Under the pieces are notes generated by a model that was not told the DNA's origin, ran no database searches, and was given only the letters and a program-made list of their open reading frames with translations. Below are positions 21,852 through 33,180 of a stretch of DNA of 39,523 nt, piece after piece. Each line of letters opens with the position of its first letter. Position 1 is the first letter of the stretch. The stretch lies in contig CAJINV010000006.1 of NCBI GenBank assembly GCA_905178155.1, positions 1 to 39,523 on the forward strand, read 5' to 3'. A program made the translations under genes and the position numbers. This DNA comes from Amoebophrya sp. A120 (taxonomy: Eukaryota; Sar; Dinophyceae; Syndiniales; Amoebophryaceae).

Positions 21852-22170
21852 AGTTTTGGTTGAGAAGATTTTGTTGCTTGAGGAAAAAACAAGAATTGCA
21901 CTGTCCTAGGTCGTATTGAAAGCAAGCACTTTGTTGATACGGTCGCCGGGCCTGCACGTGAAGATGCACTCAACGATAACTCTCTATTGACGAGAAAAAA
22001 AGGGTGACGAGACAGCCATACGACGCTCAAACACTCTCAGATCAAAGGACACGCTTGAACAACTTTGCGCTCTGGGTTGTAGCGTGGCAGCTCTGGCGTG
22101 TCGAGACGCTCAAACTGGCTATCAACGGACAAAATGGTCGACAAAAGTGGCACTCGCATAGCAAATGACG

Positions 22171-22456
22171 CTCGGCCGCTCTCAAATGCAGGGCGATGGG
22201 GGTAGGATTGTTCTCTCTGGGCGCCAGCCTTTGAAGGGGCTTTAGCCTCATGAGGCTCAGGCGTTTTGGCAGTAGCTGGAACGAAAAAGGTATTGTCTGC
22301 GTCAGATCGCGTGCTCGGCCGCTCTCAAATGCAGGGCGATGGGGGTAGGATTGTTGTCTCTGGGCGCCAGCCTTTGAAGGGGCTTTAGCCTCATGAGGCT
22401 CAGGCGTTTTGGCAGTAGGTGGAACGAAAAAGGGATTGTCTAGGTCAGATCGCGTG
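22171..22456. repeat. 143-bp tandem duplication
   Basis: CTCGGCCGCTCTCAAATGCA begins both copies (22171 and 22314), with a handful of differences. Each contains the palindrome AGCCTCATGAGGCT. Confidence 0.9.
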
Positions 22457-22539
22457 TCACATGGACGCTACGAGGTTTGCATGACATGCAGGGCGGACGC
22501 TAGCAACTTCCTGCCATTGTTGACGACGCGACAAAAAAA

Positions 22540-24040
22540 AGCAAAAAGACGGAACCGCGCAAACCGGCGCGGCCGGTTTTGCGGCTCCGCAAGTACATAG
22601 ACCCCTCACTGGAACAGGCACGGACATCCGGAGCCCCGAAAGATTCAACGCGCGCCGGGACTGACGAAGGCAGGCGCTGCCATCATTGACCACGCGGGCC
22701 AAAACAGAAAGCAGACGGCGACAAGCGCCGGCCGTTTGGTTCTTGTGCGCAAATCGGCGTGGCCGGTTTTGCGGCTCCACAAATACATACACCCCTCACC
22801 CGAAAAAGCATGGACATCCGGCGCCCCGAAAGATTCAACGCGCGCCGGGACTGACGAAGGCAGGCGCTGCCATCATTGACCACGCGGGCCAAAACAGAAA
22901 ACAGACGGCGACAAGCGCCGGCCGTTTGGTTCTTGTGCGCAAATCGGCGTGGCCGGTTTTGCGGCTCCACAAATACATACACCCCTCACCCGAAAAAGCA
23001 TGGACATCCGGCGCCCCGAAAGATTCAACGCGCGCCGGGACTGACGAAGGCAGGCGCTGCCATCATTGACCACGCGGGCCAAAACAGAAAACAGACGGCG
23101 ACAAGCGCCGGCCGTTTGGTTCTTGTGCGCAAATCGGCGTGGCCGGTTTTGCGGCTCCACAAATACATACACCCCTCACCCGAAAAAGCATGGACATCCG
23201 GCGCCCCGAAAGATTCAACGCGCGCCGGGACTGACGAAGGCAGGCGCTGCCATCATTGACCACGCGGGCCAAAACAGAAAACAGACGGCGACAAGCGCCG
23301 GCCGTTTGGTTCTTGTGCGCAAATCGGCGTGGCCGGTTTTGCGGCTCCACAAATACATACACCCCTCACCCGAAAAAGCATGGACATCCGGCGCCCCGAA
23401 AGATTCAACGCGCGCCGGGACTGACGAAGGCAGGCGCTGCCATCATTGACCACGCGGGCCAAAACAGAAAACAGACGGCGACAAGCGCCGGCCGTTTGGT
23501 TCTTGTGCGCAAATCGGCGTGGCCGGTTTTGCGGCTCCACAAATACATACACCCCTCACCCGAAAAAGCATGGACATCCGGCGCCCCGAAAGATTCAACG
23601 CGCGCCGGGACTGACGAAGGCAGGCGCTGCCATCATTGACCACGCGGGCCAAAACAGAAAACAGACGGCGACAAGCGCCGGCCGTTTGGTTCTTGTGCGC
23701 AAATCGGCGTGGCCGGTTTTGCGGCTCCACAAATACATACACCCCTCACCCGAAAAAGCATGGACATCCGGCGCCCCGAAAGATTCAACGCGCGCCGGGA
23801 CTGACGAAGGCAGGCGCTGCCATCATTGACCACACGGGCCAAAACAGAAAGCAGATGGCGACAAGCGCCGGCCGTTTGGTTCTTGTGCGCAAATCGGCGC
23901 GGCCGGGTTTGCGGCTCCGCAAGTACATAGACCCCTCACCCGAAAAAGCACGGACATCCGGCGCCCCGGAAGATTGAACGCGCGCAGGGACTGACGAAGG
24001 CAGGCGCTGCCATCATTGACCACGCGGGCCAAAAAAGAAA
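22540..24040. repeat. 190-bp satellite, about 8 copies
   Basis: TCATTGACCACGCGGGCC recurs every 190 bp from 22683 to 24013. The inner copies are essentially identical; the outer ones diverge, as expected for homogenisation by unequal exchange. The unit length is not divisible by three. Confidence 0.95.
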
Positions 24041-24059
24041 AGATACGGAGACGGGGCGC

Positions 24060-24250
24060 CATCCTTCATCCAGGTCGCTAACCTAGTTCCATCTAGGTGC
24101 CGGGCGGGTGGGGTTTCCGTCCTTCATCTAGGTCGGTGACCTAGTTCCAACGAGGTCCCCGGGCCTCGTTCCAACTAGGCCCCAGGCAAATGGCATTTCC
24201 ATCCCCCACCCAGGTCCCGGACCCCTTTCCAGCTACTTAAGTCCCAGGCC
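24060..24250. repeat. Degenerate short repeats
   Basis: CCTAGTTCCATCTAGG, CCTAGTTCCAACGAGG and CTCGTTCCAACTAGG recur with CATC(C/T)AGGTC. GC-rich, no gene. The interval 24250-25200 also shows no gene I can support. Confidence 0.6.
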
Positions 24251-25206
24251 TTCCCAAAAAATCCAGGCAACCACCTCCACCCCTGTAGGCGCCACCCCCC
24301 AGGAGCACGGAAACACATGGGGCGGGGCTGCTCCTGGTAGGAAAATCTAGGCCCCTCCCGGATCTCGTCCGGGAGGCCGTGAACCGGCCCGGGGGCAAAG
24401 CTTGTCGGATCGCAGGGCGACCGCGCTTCGACTTGGTCCGTGGGGGGCTGGGTTGACGATCCCGGGAATTTGTCTTGATGCGGTGACCGCGGACGACCAC
24501 GCTTCGACCAAAAGCTTCATCGGGAAACACAAGTGGCTTTGGGGCAGATTCTATAGAATTATGTCGCAACAAGTAGGAACATATACGTGAAACGATAAAT
24601 TTGTCACGAGCAGAAAACTATACATGTTCATCGCCGTCGTGTGCAGAGGATCTTCGTAAATAAATAAAACAGGTGTTGTGCGTTGTGATCAGGAAAAGAT
24701 AGGATCTTTGTCGTGGAAAAGAAGATCTTCGTCGCGCTTCCTGAACACGCAATACGGAGTGCATACTTTTACTGTGCTATAGTCCTTGCACCAGAACGGG
24801 CCAGCACTTCAACCTTTGCTGGGGCCTGTTTACTACTACGCTTTCCTGGTAATTCTTGTCCTTGCATCCAGCGGCGCAGCCTGCTGCGCCAGTTTTTCAA
24901 AAATTTCAATCTCATACCAGCACTTCCAGTTTCACTTCCGCGCAGCGTGGCAAATGGCTATTAGTGTCCCGGATCGAAAGGAAAGCATGCGTGTTCGTAC
25001 GATATACAAGACAAAAAAATTCATAGGGTGAACTGCTTTTCGGCTTCAAAATTTCATGTGAGACGCAGAGACGTGCAAGAGCTTTTTTTTGTCAGTACGA
25101 CCGTGTTTCTCGTCGTTTTGTCAATCTCGTTTTTTGCATTCTGCAAAATTGTTCGTCCTGTTCTATTGCGGAGCGGTAGCGTCGTCGTCGTGCTGAGCCT
25201 ACGTAT

Positions 25207-28200
25207 TCACGTGACGCTCTGGTCCCCCGGGAAGCAGCAGGGACAGCAGGTTTCGATACAGCCGGAGACGCACGCGACTATCAGATGCAAATATGTCTGG
25301 GTCTGGAAGGATGCGGGGTTTGTCACGCTTGTCTGGCATGATTGAAGAGTTTGTGATGTGTCTCCAAGAAGAGAGCCTTTTGCCTGTCATGCAAAAACGC
25401 AGTTTGTCATGTGGAGAGCGCAATACTAAGCAGCGCAGAGATAATTTCTCATGCTTGGTTGTGCATTACAGAGCATTCACTTTTCCCAACCGAGCATTAA
25501 AAAGTTTGCAGACCCAGACATTTTTCCATTTGATAGCGACCACGGCGCTCTTATTGTCCGTCGTCGCCGACGCGGCTTCCCACTGCTGCGCCGAGGCGGG
25601 TACCAAATGCAAATATGTCTGGGTCTGGAAAGGTGCATAACGTATGTGATGGTCCTTTTCAGGAGTCACGCAAGAATCCGTCATGGCATGAGCAGCAAAA
25701 GCCTCCGTTTATATTGGCCACATGGCAACATAGCCCTCGTCGAACCTGTGAAGCTAAGCTCTGCATTTCAAACCTTCTGGGCCATGCGAAGCTTGCATGA
25801 CAAACTGTGCACTCTGCCAGAGCCAAACATATTTGCAAAACGCATAGCGGGTCCCTTCTGCAAATAATTCGTGCCGAGTTTAATGACTTTCGGGTCGTCC
25901 GATTGGAACAGTATCCTGTGTCAGCACGTCCCCACCCCAGACTTTCTCATCGAGAGCTTGCATCTAGAAAAACATTATTTGTCATGCGTATCCCCATGAG
26001 CGGCATTTGTGTCGGATTTGAAACTGGTAGTGCTGTATAACAAGATAATCAAATGGCTTTGTGGTGCGTCTGTCCTTTCTAACCTGTACTTCAAAGACAC
26101 TGGTCATGCGTGACTCCCGCAACTTCTGTGGGGACCTTTTTCCACGGGATAACCATGTGCCGTCGGGTGCTTGTACTTTTTGACCACGTATCAAAGGCAA
26201 ATGCGTCTGGGTCTGGAAAGATATAAAAAATTTTCACTGCTGATTCCTACATGACAGAGTGATGCTTTGCACGTTATGAAAGCATCACAGGTTTTTCGAT
26301 TCCTACTATTGCGACTTCTAGCGGATTTCGCATGACAAACTAGCCTTCAGCTGAACAACAAAATAAGTGCTTGCTTGTATTCATGCATTACAGATCTCGC
26401 TTTTTTTCGCATTTTGCATCACAAAGCCTGACCGTCCAGACGCATTCGCATTGCATACCACGGACGATGATGTTCTTGTTTGTCCAACATCGGTATCCAT
26501 CAGAAAAGTACACGCCGCAGAGAATACAAAATTTGTTTTGCTGAGATGGCATCACTATAAAAATCTGCAATGCGGAGACCACAAGAAAGGCAATTTAGAG
26601 CCTTTACTCGAGTGGAACATCATCATCGTCATCTGTCAGGCGCAATGTAATCTGTCATGCGGTTTAGCGGTTAGAGACGTATTAGCTGAGAGAAAGTCTT
26701 TATCATGCGGAGCATTTCTGGGAAACAAAAAACAGCATGGCAACCTTTTATTTCCTGGTCTGAGCAGTGTACTTTTTTGTGGGATACCCACCCCGCCGGT
26801 CCCACAGTCGAGCACCGCGCTGTCCTCGAGAAAAACCTTCGTGGAGGAGATTCCAAAGCGTTTACTTACTGGTAGTTCATCTGCTTCTTGTTGCACGACG
26901 AGACGGTTCTTCGCGCCGCCGCTGCAGTTCCTTTTGCCGCCGCAAATGACGTATCAACTGCAAATATCTCTGGGTCTGGAAGGTTGCAACCTGCCATGCA
27001 GATTTTACAAGACACGTGACGTCTGTGATGTCTTTTCTAGCATCACAGGTTTTCTGAGTGCTTCTTGATGCCCGTTCGGAATGACAAATTTCCCCCCCCG
27101 CGTAGCACAAACTGGCCTCCTCTTTGTCGCCATGCAATGCAGAATTTTTCAAAATCCAAAGTTAGCATCACAAGCTCCAACTTTCCAGACCCAGAGATTT
27201 TTGCAGTTGATATGACGATGCCGCGCCCGCTAGTTTCCTCGATCGTCACGCGCCGGAGCAGGGTATCGGAAGAGAAAATCCCCTCTCCTCATACTGAAAA
27301 GGTATATTTTTTGAAATTTATTGTGATGCTTATTTGTGGTCACAAATCGTGTCTGTCTTGCAAGAAGGCAAACCCAGAAGAGTTCCCGCATTATGCTGGC
27401 GGTTTGTGATGCTGTTTGGCCTACAGCATAGACTTTTGTCATGCTGAGCGCCTAGGCCAAAACCGTTCCACTCAGGCTTGCTAGGGGCCGGCAGTCCTTT
27501 ACTGCAAGACAAGGCTGATTTGTGTACGCAGATCCAGCATCAGAAATGTCGCTTTGATATGGGGAGGGGGGATTTTTCCTCGCAATACAGGGTTGTGCTG
27601 CTGGTCGCGAGATGCATTGCAAATATCCCTGGATGTCGCCGGGAACAGATTTGCAACTGGTGATGCTAAACTGCATTGCATGACCAGCAAGGGCACGAGT
27701 CCATTTTTCGCAGTACGCGAAGAGGTGAATATTGCTCCTGCGGGAGATTATAGGCATCAAGAAACCGTCTAAAAATTTGTGATGCTAGGTATACATTTGC
27801 GAGAACATGATTGGTAATAAGCAAAATGTGCATGACAAACGTGTGGCACTTATATTCCAGCCTCAAACACATGAAATATTTGCAGTGGATACGCGAGAAG
27901 TAGGCCGTCCGTTCCGCCTTTCACGTAGCAATCCTCGAAGAGAATCTCGGACTGCCGTTCGAGCTCCATATCGTCCATACCTTCCTTCTTGTCATCCGCT
28001 GCAGCCGCGCTGTTGTTCCCCGGCAGGAGCCGCGTCGTTTGCGACCTAGTTGTGGGCAACACCACTTCATCCGTGGCTCGCTTCGGGCAGCACTGTCGTG
28101 GGATTTGGAGCAGCCGCTGGAGGAGGGCTCTCAGGGGGGAGCACGCCGCGGACGATGGCAACCTCCTCCAGCACGACGAGAAAGTATTTATTCCGGGGCT

Positions 28201-31200
28201 GGGAGTTCTTTCAGTGGGAGTTGTGCCATTGGTCGTCGTATGTTCGTCGCGGTCAGAGGATGTTGGTGTCCTCGCGCAGTGGTCATCGTCAAACCTAGTC
28301 GTGCTTGCGAGAGAAGAACGGGTGCTGTTTGCGCTGAAAAAATCGTCATGGGCAACATCGTGTTGATCTCTGTCGGTTGTGTATGCAAGAAAAAAACTGT
28401 GTAAGTGTAAGTCTGTCATGCAGAACATGCCACAGAGTTACACCTGTCATGCCAGACAACCATGAAGTCCGCTATTCGTGTGTGTTTTCCCTTACAAGCC
28501 ACGCATGATAGGTTTTCTCTGTCATCTAGAGCAAATTTGTGATGCTGTCAGCCAAAGAAAGTTACACTAACACAGGTTTTTTCTTGGATATGCTGCTGGG
28601 GTCTTTTACTATCATGCCGGACGGTGCAATCCTCGTGGTCCGGCTGTGCAGGAAGAGAAAAAAGCTCTGCGTAATCATCCCTAGAAGTACGCATATGACA
28701 TTCGTCCGATGGCGAATCGGATTCAAAAAACCGCAACAGCATAACAAATCGCTATAGGATGCTTGTTCGCAGCAGAACAGTTTTGCGCGATGCGATGCCT
28801 TCGTAGCAAGAAAATTATGCGCTGAATCGCTTGCCGTTGCAACGTAGAACTAAGACGTGCGAATAAAGTTTATTTTGCTGTGTAGTAGCAGGGATCGATT
28901 TGCATTGTTTTTCTTTTCCATATGATTGCGAGCAGGTATTCAGCAGCTGCAGCGACGCCGGTGCTCGCGTTTCTCCCTGTAGTACTTGCGGGTTTTGTGC
29001 AAATCCCTGGTCGGGCGTCACGAAGAAGTTCTTGAAGTAGCACTTTTGCAGCCGCGTGCCGCGGATGGTCACCGGCGCTTGCACTCGCAGGTTCCGGATT
29101 TCCAGCAGTCGGGCGACCCCTGGGACGCTGGTGACGGTGGACTGTTTGATCTTGACACAGACAGGAAAGTGCAAAACTGTCCCGCTCTCGGGCATAGGCG
29201 ATCTCCCGACCAGGACGACGGGCTTGGAAACGTACAGGACATCATTGCTCCGCTGCTCCGGCTTCTCGGAGGCGGAATTTTTCCCATTGCTATTCTTCAT
29301 CTGTCGACTGGCCGTTTTCGCCTTAGCTGTGGCGGTTACAGTTGCCGTTGTTCCATATACAAACTCCTGGCGATTTGTCGCTTCTGTTGGAGCTCCTGGT
29401 TTTCCTCTCCTCTGGTCAACATCTTCCTCGTTCTTGGCTAGCAGGGGTTGCTGCAAATCTTTGTCCTGATCTCGGTCTTCCTCCGGGATGGAGGATGCGT
29501 CGGATATCCTATGTAAAAACGTCCCCGCACCATAGTCAAAATGGAAAATCTGTTAGACAAATCAACCAGCTTTGGTTGCTGCGCATGACAAGTTTGGCCT
29601 CGTGGTGCGATCCTGTTCAGCTAGATCCAACAGCATCACAGATCTAGCCTATCATGCTGATTCGAGCATCACAAATTCCCAAACCTGAATAGAAAATGCT
29701 TCTCATGGGGCTTCGCAAGAGAAACATTTTGAGCATGCAGGTTTGCATGACAACCCTGCGGTGGGGACGTTTTTCCATGGGATATCGGACCCCTCCGTCG
29801 ATTTGGACCACCCGTCATTCCGGTCGCGAAATTCTTGTTCCAGAAACAGCAGGGAGGTCGTATCAAAAGGAAAAACCCCTCCTCCACATATCGAAAGCGT
29901 CGAAAGTTGTGATGCTGTATTCGAGTACAAAAACCGATTTGTCTTGCTAGAAGGCCAAGGGCCTCAGTTGTGGCCTCGCTTGCAGGCAATTTTTGATGCT
30001 GTTTGCCACTTCCAGCTGCCTCCTGTCATGCTGAAGATGCAAGGCTTCATTCCCTCGCCAGCCAGCACCAAAGTCCGCATCTTTTCTCTTCTAGCATGAC
30101 AAGATGATTTGTGTACACAAATACCGCATGACAGACTTCTATTTTGATATGGGGAAGGGGGATTTTTCATTTTGATAGTTCGCGGTGGCGCAGAGGTCGG
30201 AGGAACTGACATCGCTGCTCGACGAATTCTATAGATTGCAAAAATGTCTGGGTCTGGAAGAGGACAAGTTTGTCATGCACATTTTCTACGATCCATGATG
30301 TCTGTGATGTATGCCATAGCATCACAGATTTTGTGAGCGCTTATCGATGCGCATCCTGCATGACAAATGCCCTCCCCGCGTAGCCAAATTTGACTTCTCT
30401 TGCTGCTCATGAAATACAGATTTTTTTAGCAGCCACATGCAGCATCACAAGTTTGGCTCTTCCAGACCCAGACATTTTTGCATTTGATAAATTCGGCGCT
30501 TGCGTGCTGAACGGGGAGGAGGATAAAATTAATGTGGATGTAGTTATCCTGAGTAAAAGCGTTCCCACCCCAGAGTTGTCATGCAGATTTGCAATGGTAG
30601 GAAGATTTGTGATGCGTATGCCCATGATAGGCATTTCTGATTGTGTTTTGGAATTTGTAATGCGGTAAACAGGACAAGCAAATAAATTTTTAATGCGGCT
30701 ATCCTCGCCAACCTGCACTACACTACGGGCTGCAGCTTGTCATGCGGGACGCCCAAAACTTCTTGCGTTGTGTTGCGAAATCCCCCTTGACTCTCGGGGG
30801 GGGGACGTTTTTAGTCAGGATAGATGTAGTAGCCGGCTGCTGGGTCATTTTTTGGTATCGCGTCGCTTTTTCTCCCCTTGGCTCTGTAGTCGTCGTACTC
30901 GCGGTCAATAGGAACGAAGAATCCTGATCCGACCAGGTGTCTTGTTCATCCTCGGACGGCTGATCCGACTCCGAGTCAGTTTCATCACTTGCAGTTTGGT
31001 CGTAGGCCTTCGAGGTAGCTGCCGCATCTCGTTCCTCGCTGTTATCTCCTGCTAGAAGAACCACCGGTTGGCCAAGGAGAGAAATATTCCCGTCTAGCTG
31101 TGCTCCCCGACTTCCCGTAGACAGTCCGTCAGCTTCGGAATTGTTGCTGTTGCCGTTACGTTCGCGGCCACCTGACGCGAGTCCGACGCCCGGGCCGGAG

Positions 31201-31703
31201 TGTTCTTGCGCATGTTCTTCCAGGCCTGCCGAGGACGCCGCGATGGCCGTTTGCACGTCATGTTCAGCTGGAGCTACGCCACCGGTTTGCACGTAGTAGT
31301 CGCCGCGCGGAATGTATCACGAGAAAAATTATAAAGTATTACAGTTTCCCACATCGTCTATGCAGGCCCAGTATGACAGACAACCGTTGTCATGCCAGAA
31401 ATGCTTTTGAGCCTCGTTTCATCAAGTTTTCCCTTTGTAATCTTTGCATTGTAAGTTTTCTCTTTCATCATGCGGAGAAAATTTGTGTTGCTTTTTTGAC
31501 AGCAAATGTGCTGCAACTGTAACACTTTCTTCGTGGGATAGAATGGAAACGCGGTCGCCGGGTGCGGCGCGGTCCAGCAGGGTCTGGATTTCCTCGAGCG
31601 TGTAGCGCAGAGGACGGACGTATTTCAGATTCTGTTCGCGGACTTTTAGCAGCGGGTTGCAGTTTTCCTGCTTCCGTAGCACGCACTGCTGCATGTGGTG
31701 CAT
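25207..31703 (-). CDS. Large right-handed beta-helix protein
   Basis: Five-prime exons 31703-31541, 31309-30823, 30536-30490, 30224-30178, 29855-29785 and 29499-28986 join in frame. A canonical intron (GTACTA...CTGCACAG, 28985-28644) leads to 28643-28591. After an unresolved stretch, exons ending at 27892 and then 27605-27588, 27258-27213, 26946-26787, 26488-26458, 26183-26152, 25906-25847, 25595-25536 and 25273-25207 (TGA) also join in frame. Beta-helix signs: LLDRAAPGDRVSIPRGDYY, the usual opening of such proteins; LYVSKPVVLVG; NLRVQAPVTIRG; FEDCYVKGGTDGLLLA; LLRRVTIEETSGRGIVI. A long acidic Ser/Asp linker precedes the helix. The C-terminus is Cys-rich (CIETCCPCC). The fold suggests polysaccharide or protein binding rather than a specific enzyme. 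The start ATG lies 36 nt after an in-frame stop; an earlier exon is possible. Confidence 0.65.
25279..25535. mobile_element. Introner, family A
   Basis: TATCAGATGCAAATATGTCT and TTTCCATTTGATA; exact repeat GCGAC. Last intron of the beta-helix gene. Confidence 0.9.
25601..25846. mobile_element. Introner, family A
   Basis: TACCAAATGCAAATATGTCT and ATTTGCAAAACGCATA; exact repeat GCGGG. Confidence 0.9.
25912..26151. mobile_element. Introner, family B
   Basis: TATCCTGTGTCAGCACGTCC and TTTTTCCACGGGATA; flanks AACAG/ACCAT. Confidence 0.8.
26189..26457. mobile_element. Introner, family A
   Basis: TATCAAAGGCAAATGCGTCT and ATTGCATA; exact repeat CCACG. Internal part diverged. Confidence 0.85.
26494..26786. 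mobile_element. Introner, family D, flanks diverged
   Basis: TATCCATCAGAAAAGTACAC and GTGTACTTTTTTGTGGGATA; flanks ATCGG/CCCAC do not match, yet the five-base rule still keeps frame. Confidence 0.75.
26952..27212. mobile_element. Introner, family A
   Basis: TATCAACTGCAAATATCTCT and GCAGTTGATA; exact repeat TGACG. Confidence 0.9.
27264..27587. mobile_element. Introner, family C
   Basis: TATCGGAAGAGAAAATCCCC and GGATTTTTCCTCGCAATA; exact repeat CAGGG. Confidence 0.9.
27611..27891. mobile_element. Introner, family A
   Basis: GATGCATTGCAAATAT start, TTGCAGTGGATA end; exact repeat CGCGA. Beta-helix gene. Confidence 0.9.
28382..28590. mobile_element. Introner-like family D element
   Basis: TATGCAAGAAAAAAACTGTG and GGTTTTTTCTTGGATA; flanks TTGTG/TGCTG. 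Borders the unresolved part of the beta-helix gene. Confidence 0.65.
29505..29784. mobile_element. Introner, family B
   Basis: TATCCTATGTAAAAACGTCC and GACGTTTTTCCATGGGATA; exact repeat TCGGA. Confidence 0.9.
29861..30177. mobile_element. Introner, family C
   Basis: TATCAAAAGGAAAAACCCC and GGGGATTTTTCATTTTGATA; GGTCG/GTTCG (4 of 5). Confidence 0.85.
30230..30489. mobile_element. Introner, family A
   Basis: TATAGATTGCAAAAATGTCT start, GCATTTGATA end; exact repeat AATTC. Beta-helix gene, Ser-rich linker. Confidence 0.9.
30545..30822. mobile_element. Introner, family B, 8-bp flanking repeat
   Basis: TATCCTGAGTAAAAGCG and GTTTTTAGTCAGGATA. The flanks match for eight bases (GATGTAGT), not five. 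Confidence 0.85.
31315..31540. mobile_element. Introner, family D
   Basis: TATCACGAGAAAAATT and CTTTCTTCGTGGGATA; exact repeat GAATG. First intron of the beta-helix gene, inside the PRGDYY motif. Confidence 0.9.
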
Positions 31704-32134
31704 CCGCTGCTTGTCTGCTCGGGAGGGCGTGATGGAACTTTAAGAAAATGTGGAATATTTTTGGTACCGCTATAATTTTCCTTTTCGACTGAATGCTGCT
31801 GAGTTCTTGTTATGGTAGTTGTGCAGAAGAAGAAATGTCGCACCGTAGCGAGTCATTCTACAAGCAAGAACATACTAAGCTGTAGTTGGTAGGGCGTAGC
31901 GATAAAGCAATTCGGTCTACTGGAGATGATGTAAATGGAGCGTAGTAGTTCCTCTTTATTTTCCTCTGTTTCATAAAACGCGCTGTTGTGCCACCACCAG
32001 CACTGGCAACGTTTTTCCGGTCGCAGGAGCAATGGTCGGCCAGTTTGTCCGGGGCGAGGGTTCTGTTGGGGAAACTTTTCGTTCATCAGTCTGGACGATA
32101 GGTCTTGCTTTTTCATGCGTTTGCCCGTGCTGTT

Positions 32135-32769
32135 TCAGAACTGAATAGCAGTACTGCTGGGCCGTTCTACTTTTTCTTTCGGCCGCGCGGGTTCGAGAAG
32201 GTTCTCTAGCAAGACAACGGTAATGCATTTGAACACGCGGTCTTGATGAGGACGAGTCTTGTTTCCTTTGCATGTCCGAAAGAGCCCTCTAATATTGACT
32301 GTTGAGTCGCTTAATATTTTTTCCATTATGTATCCAGTGAAAATATGTCAACGACTGGGTCTGGAAGATTGCGGCTGTTTTTTATGCCTCTTTTGGATGA
32401 TGCAGCTGTGCTGGAACGCACGCAGAAACATTACAAGTTTTACTGAGACCTCTTGATCATGCTTGTCTCGCATGGGATAGTCCGCTGCTTGTGTAGCACG
32501 AAATGGAGCTACGTTGGCGCTTTTGGAAAACAAAGTTTTATGTGATCCTGAAATTGCATTATAAGTTCCATTCTTGCAGACCCAGACAGACTTGCACTGG
32601 ATAACATAAACACCTCCATCCGTGGTATGATTCGTTGTTCGCAGATGTACCGTTGCCGCTCGAAGTCAAACTGTCGGCATGCAAGAAAAAGGATGTCAAA
32701 GTGTACTACTTTGTTGCGCAGACACTGCAATACAGTTCTTACATTTGTCATGCTCAACTTGGCAGTCAT
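32135..32769 (-). CDS. Unknown small protein with one introner
   Basis: Exons 32769-32604 and 32325-32135 join to 357 nt (118 aa) when the family A element at 32331-32603 and five bases are removed. The second exon ends with a stop at 32135. Residues are mixed alpha-helical and basic (FDFERQRYICEQR and FRTCKGNKTRPHQDR are visible). I recognise no family. The ATG at 32769 lies in sequence that resembles element internal DNA (TTGAGCATGACAAATG). An AG acceptor at TATTGCAG, near 32724, could instead begin the exon, with earlier exons lost. The flanking repeat of the element is not conserved here (TTATG versus ACATA). The call rests on frame continuity and codon character. Confidence 0.45.
32331..32603. 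mobile_element. Introner, family A, decayed
   Basis: TATCCAGTGAAAATATGTC start and CTTGCACTGGATA end; flanking repeat not recognisable. In the small gene 32135-32769. Confidence 0.7.
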
Positions 32770-33029
32770 AGCGCAGTTTCATATATCATCGGCGCATGAC
32801 AAGGTTTTGCTGCCATGCCCCACGCATTTGTGCTGCTGTTTTCCCAAAAGTGTCACACCAAAACATTTTTCTCTTGGATAATCGGATCACAACCTGCAAT
32901 GTGTGTCATGTATCTATCTCATCTCATGGCAAACTACATCGGATTGCGTAAAGAGATTCACGTGGGAGAGCTCCGAAACCGCCCCCCCCATCCCCCGCGC
33001 CGGGGTATTGCGTGGTACTCCCACGCCAG

Positions 33030-33178
33030 GGGATTTCTCGGCCGCGCCAGGGTGCGGAAACGGGCGTTGGCCGGACCCTTTTAAGGGAAACGGCGCGGAC
33101 CGCGCCGTTTCCCTTGAAGGATCCCAAAACCGACCAAGCAGCCGACCACGCCAGGGTGCGGAAACGTGCGGAGACGGG
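33030..33178. repeat. Inverted copy of the 104-bp repeat
   Basis: CGCCAGGGTGCGGAAACG occurs twice around GGAAACGGCGCGGACCGCG, the reverse complement of the arrangement at 481-760. Confidence 0.85.
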
Positions 33179-33180
33179 GG

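Noticed and set aside
22686-23829. Repeated 127-aa plus-strand and 99-aa minus-strand open frames
   Set aside because: They are generated by the 190-bp satellite, whose length is not a multiple of three. The same frame reappears only because each unit carries it, and no coding character is seen.
22540-24040. CRISPR-like array
   Set aside because: Units are near-identical along their whole 190 bp with no variable spacers, and the window is eukaryotic.
26152-26488. Alternative frame NIIVRGQKVQAPDGTW in the beta-helix gene
   Set aside because: It needs splice points that ignore the five-base rule at two junctions. The rule-based frame is continuous through all eight 3' junctions, although this alternative looks protein-like and should be checked with cDNA.
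28815-28985. Stop at 28815 as the end of a 499-aa beta-helix gene
   Set aside because: A good GT donor at 28985 and a strong pyrimidine-rich acceptor at 28644 lead in frame to more exons, and further beta-helix repeats follow downstream on the same strand. Kept only as an alternative.
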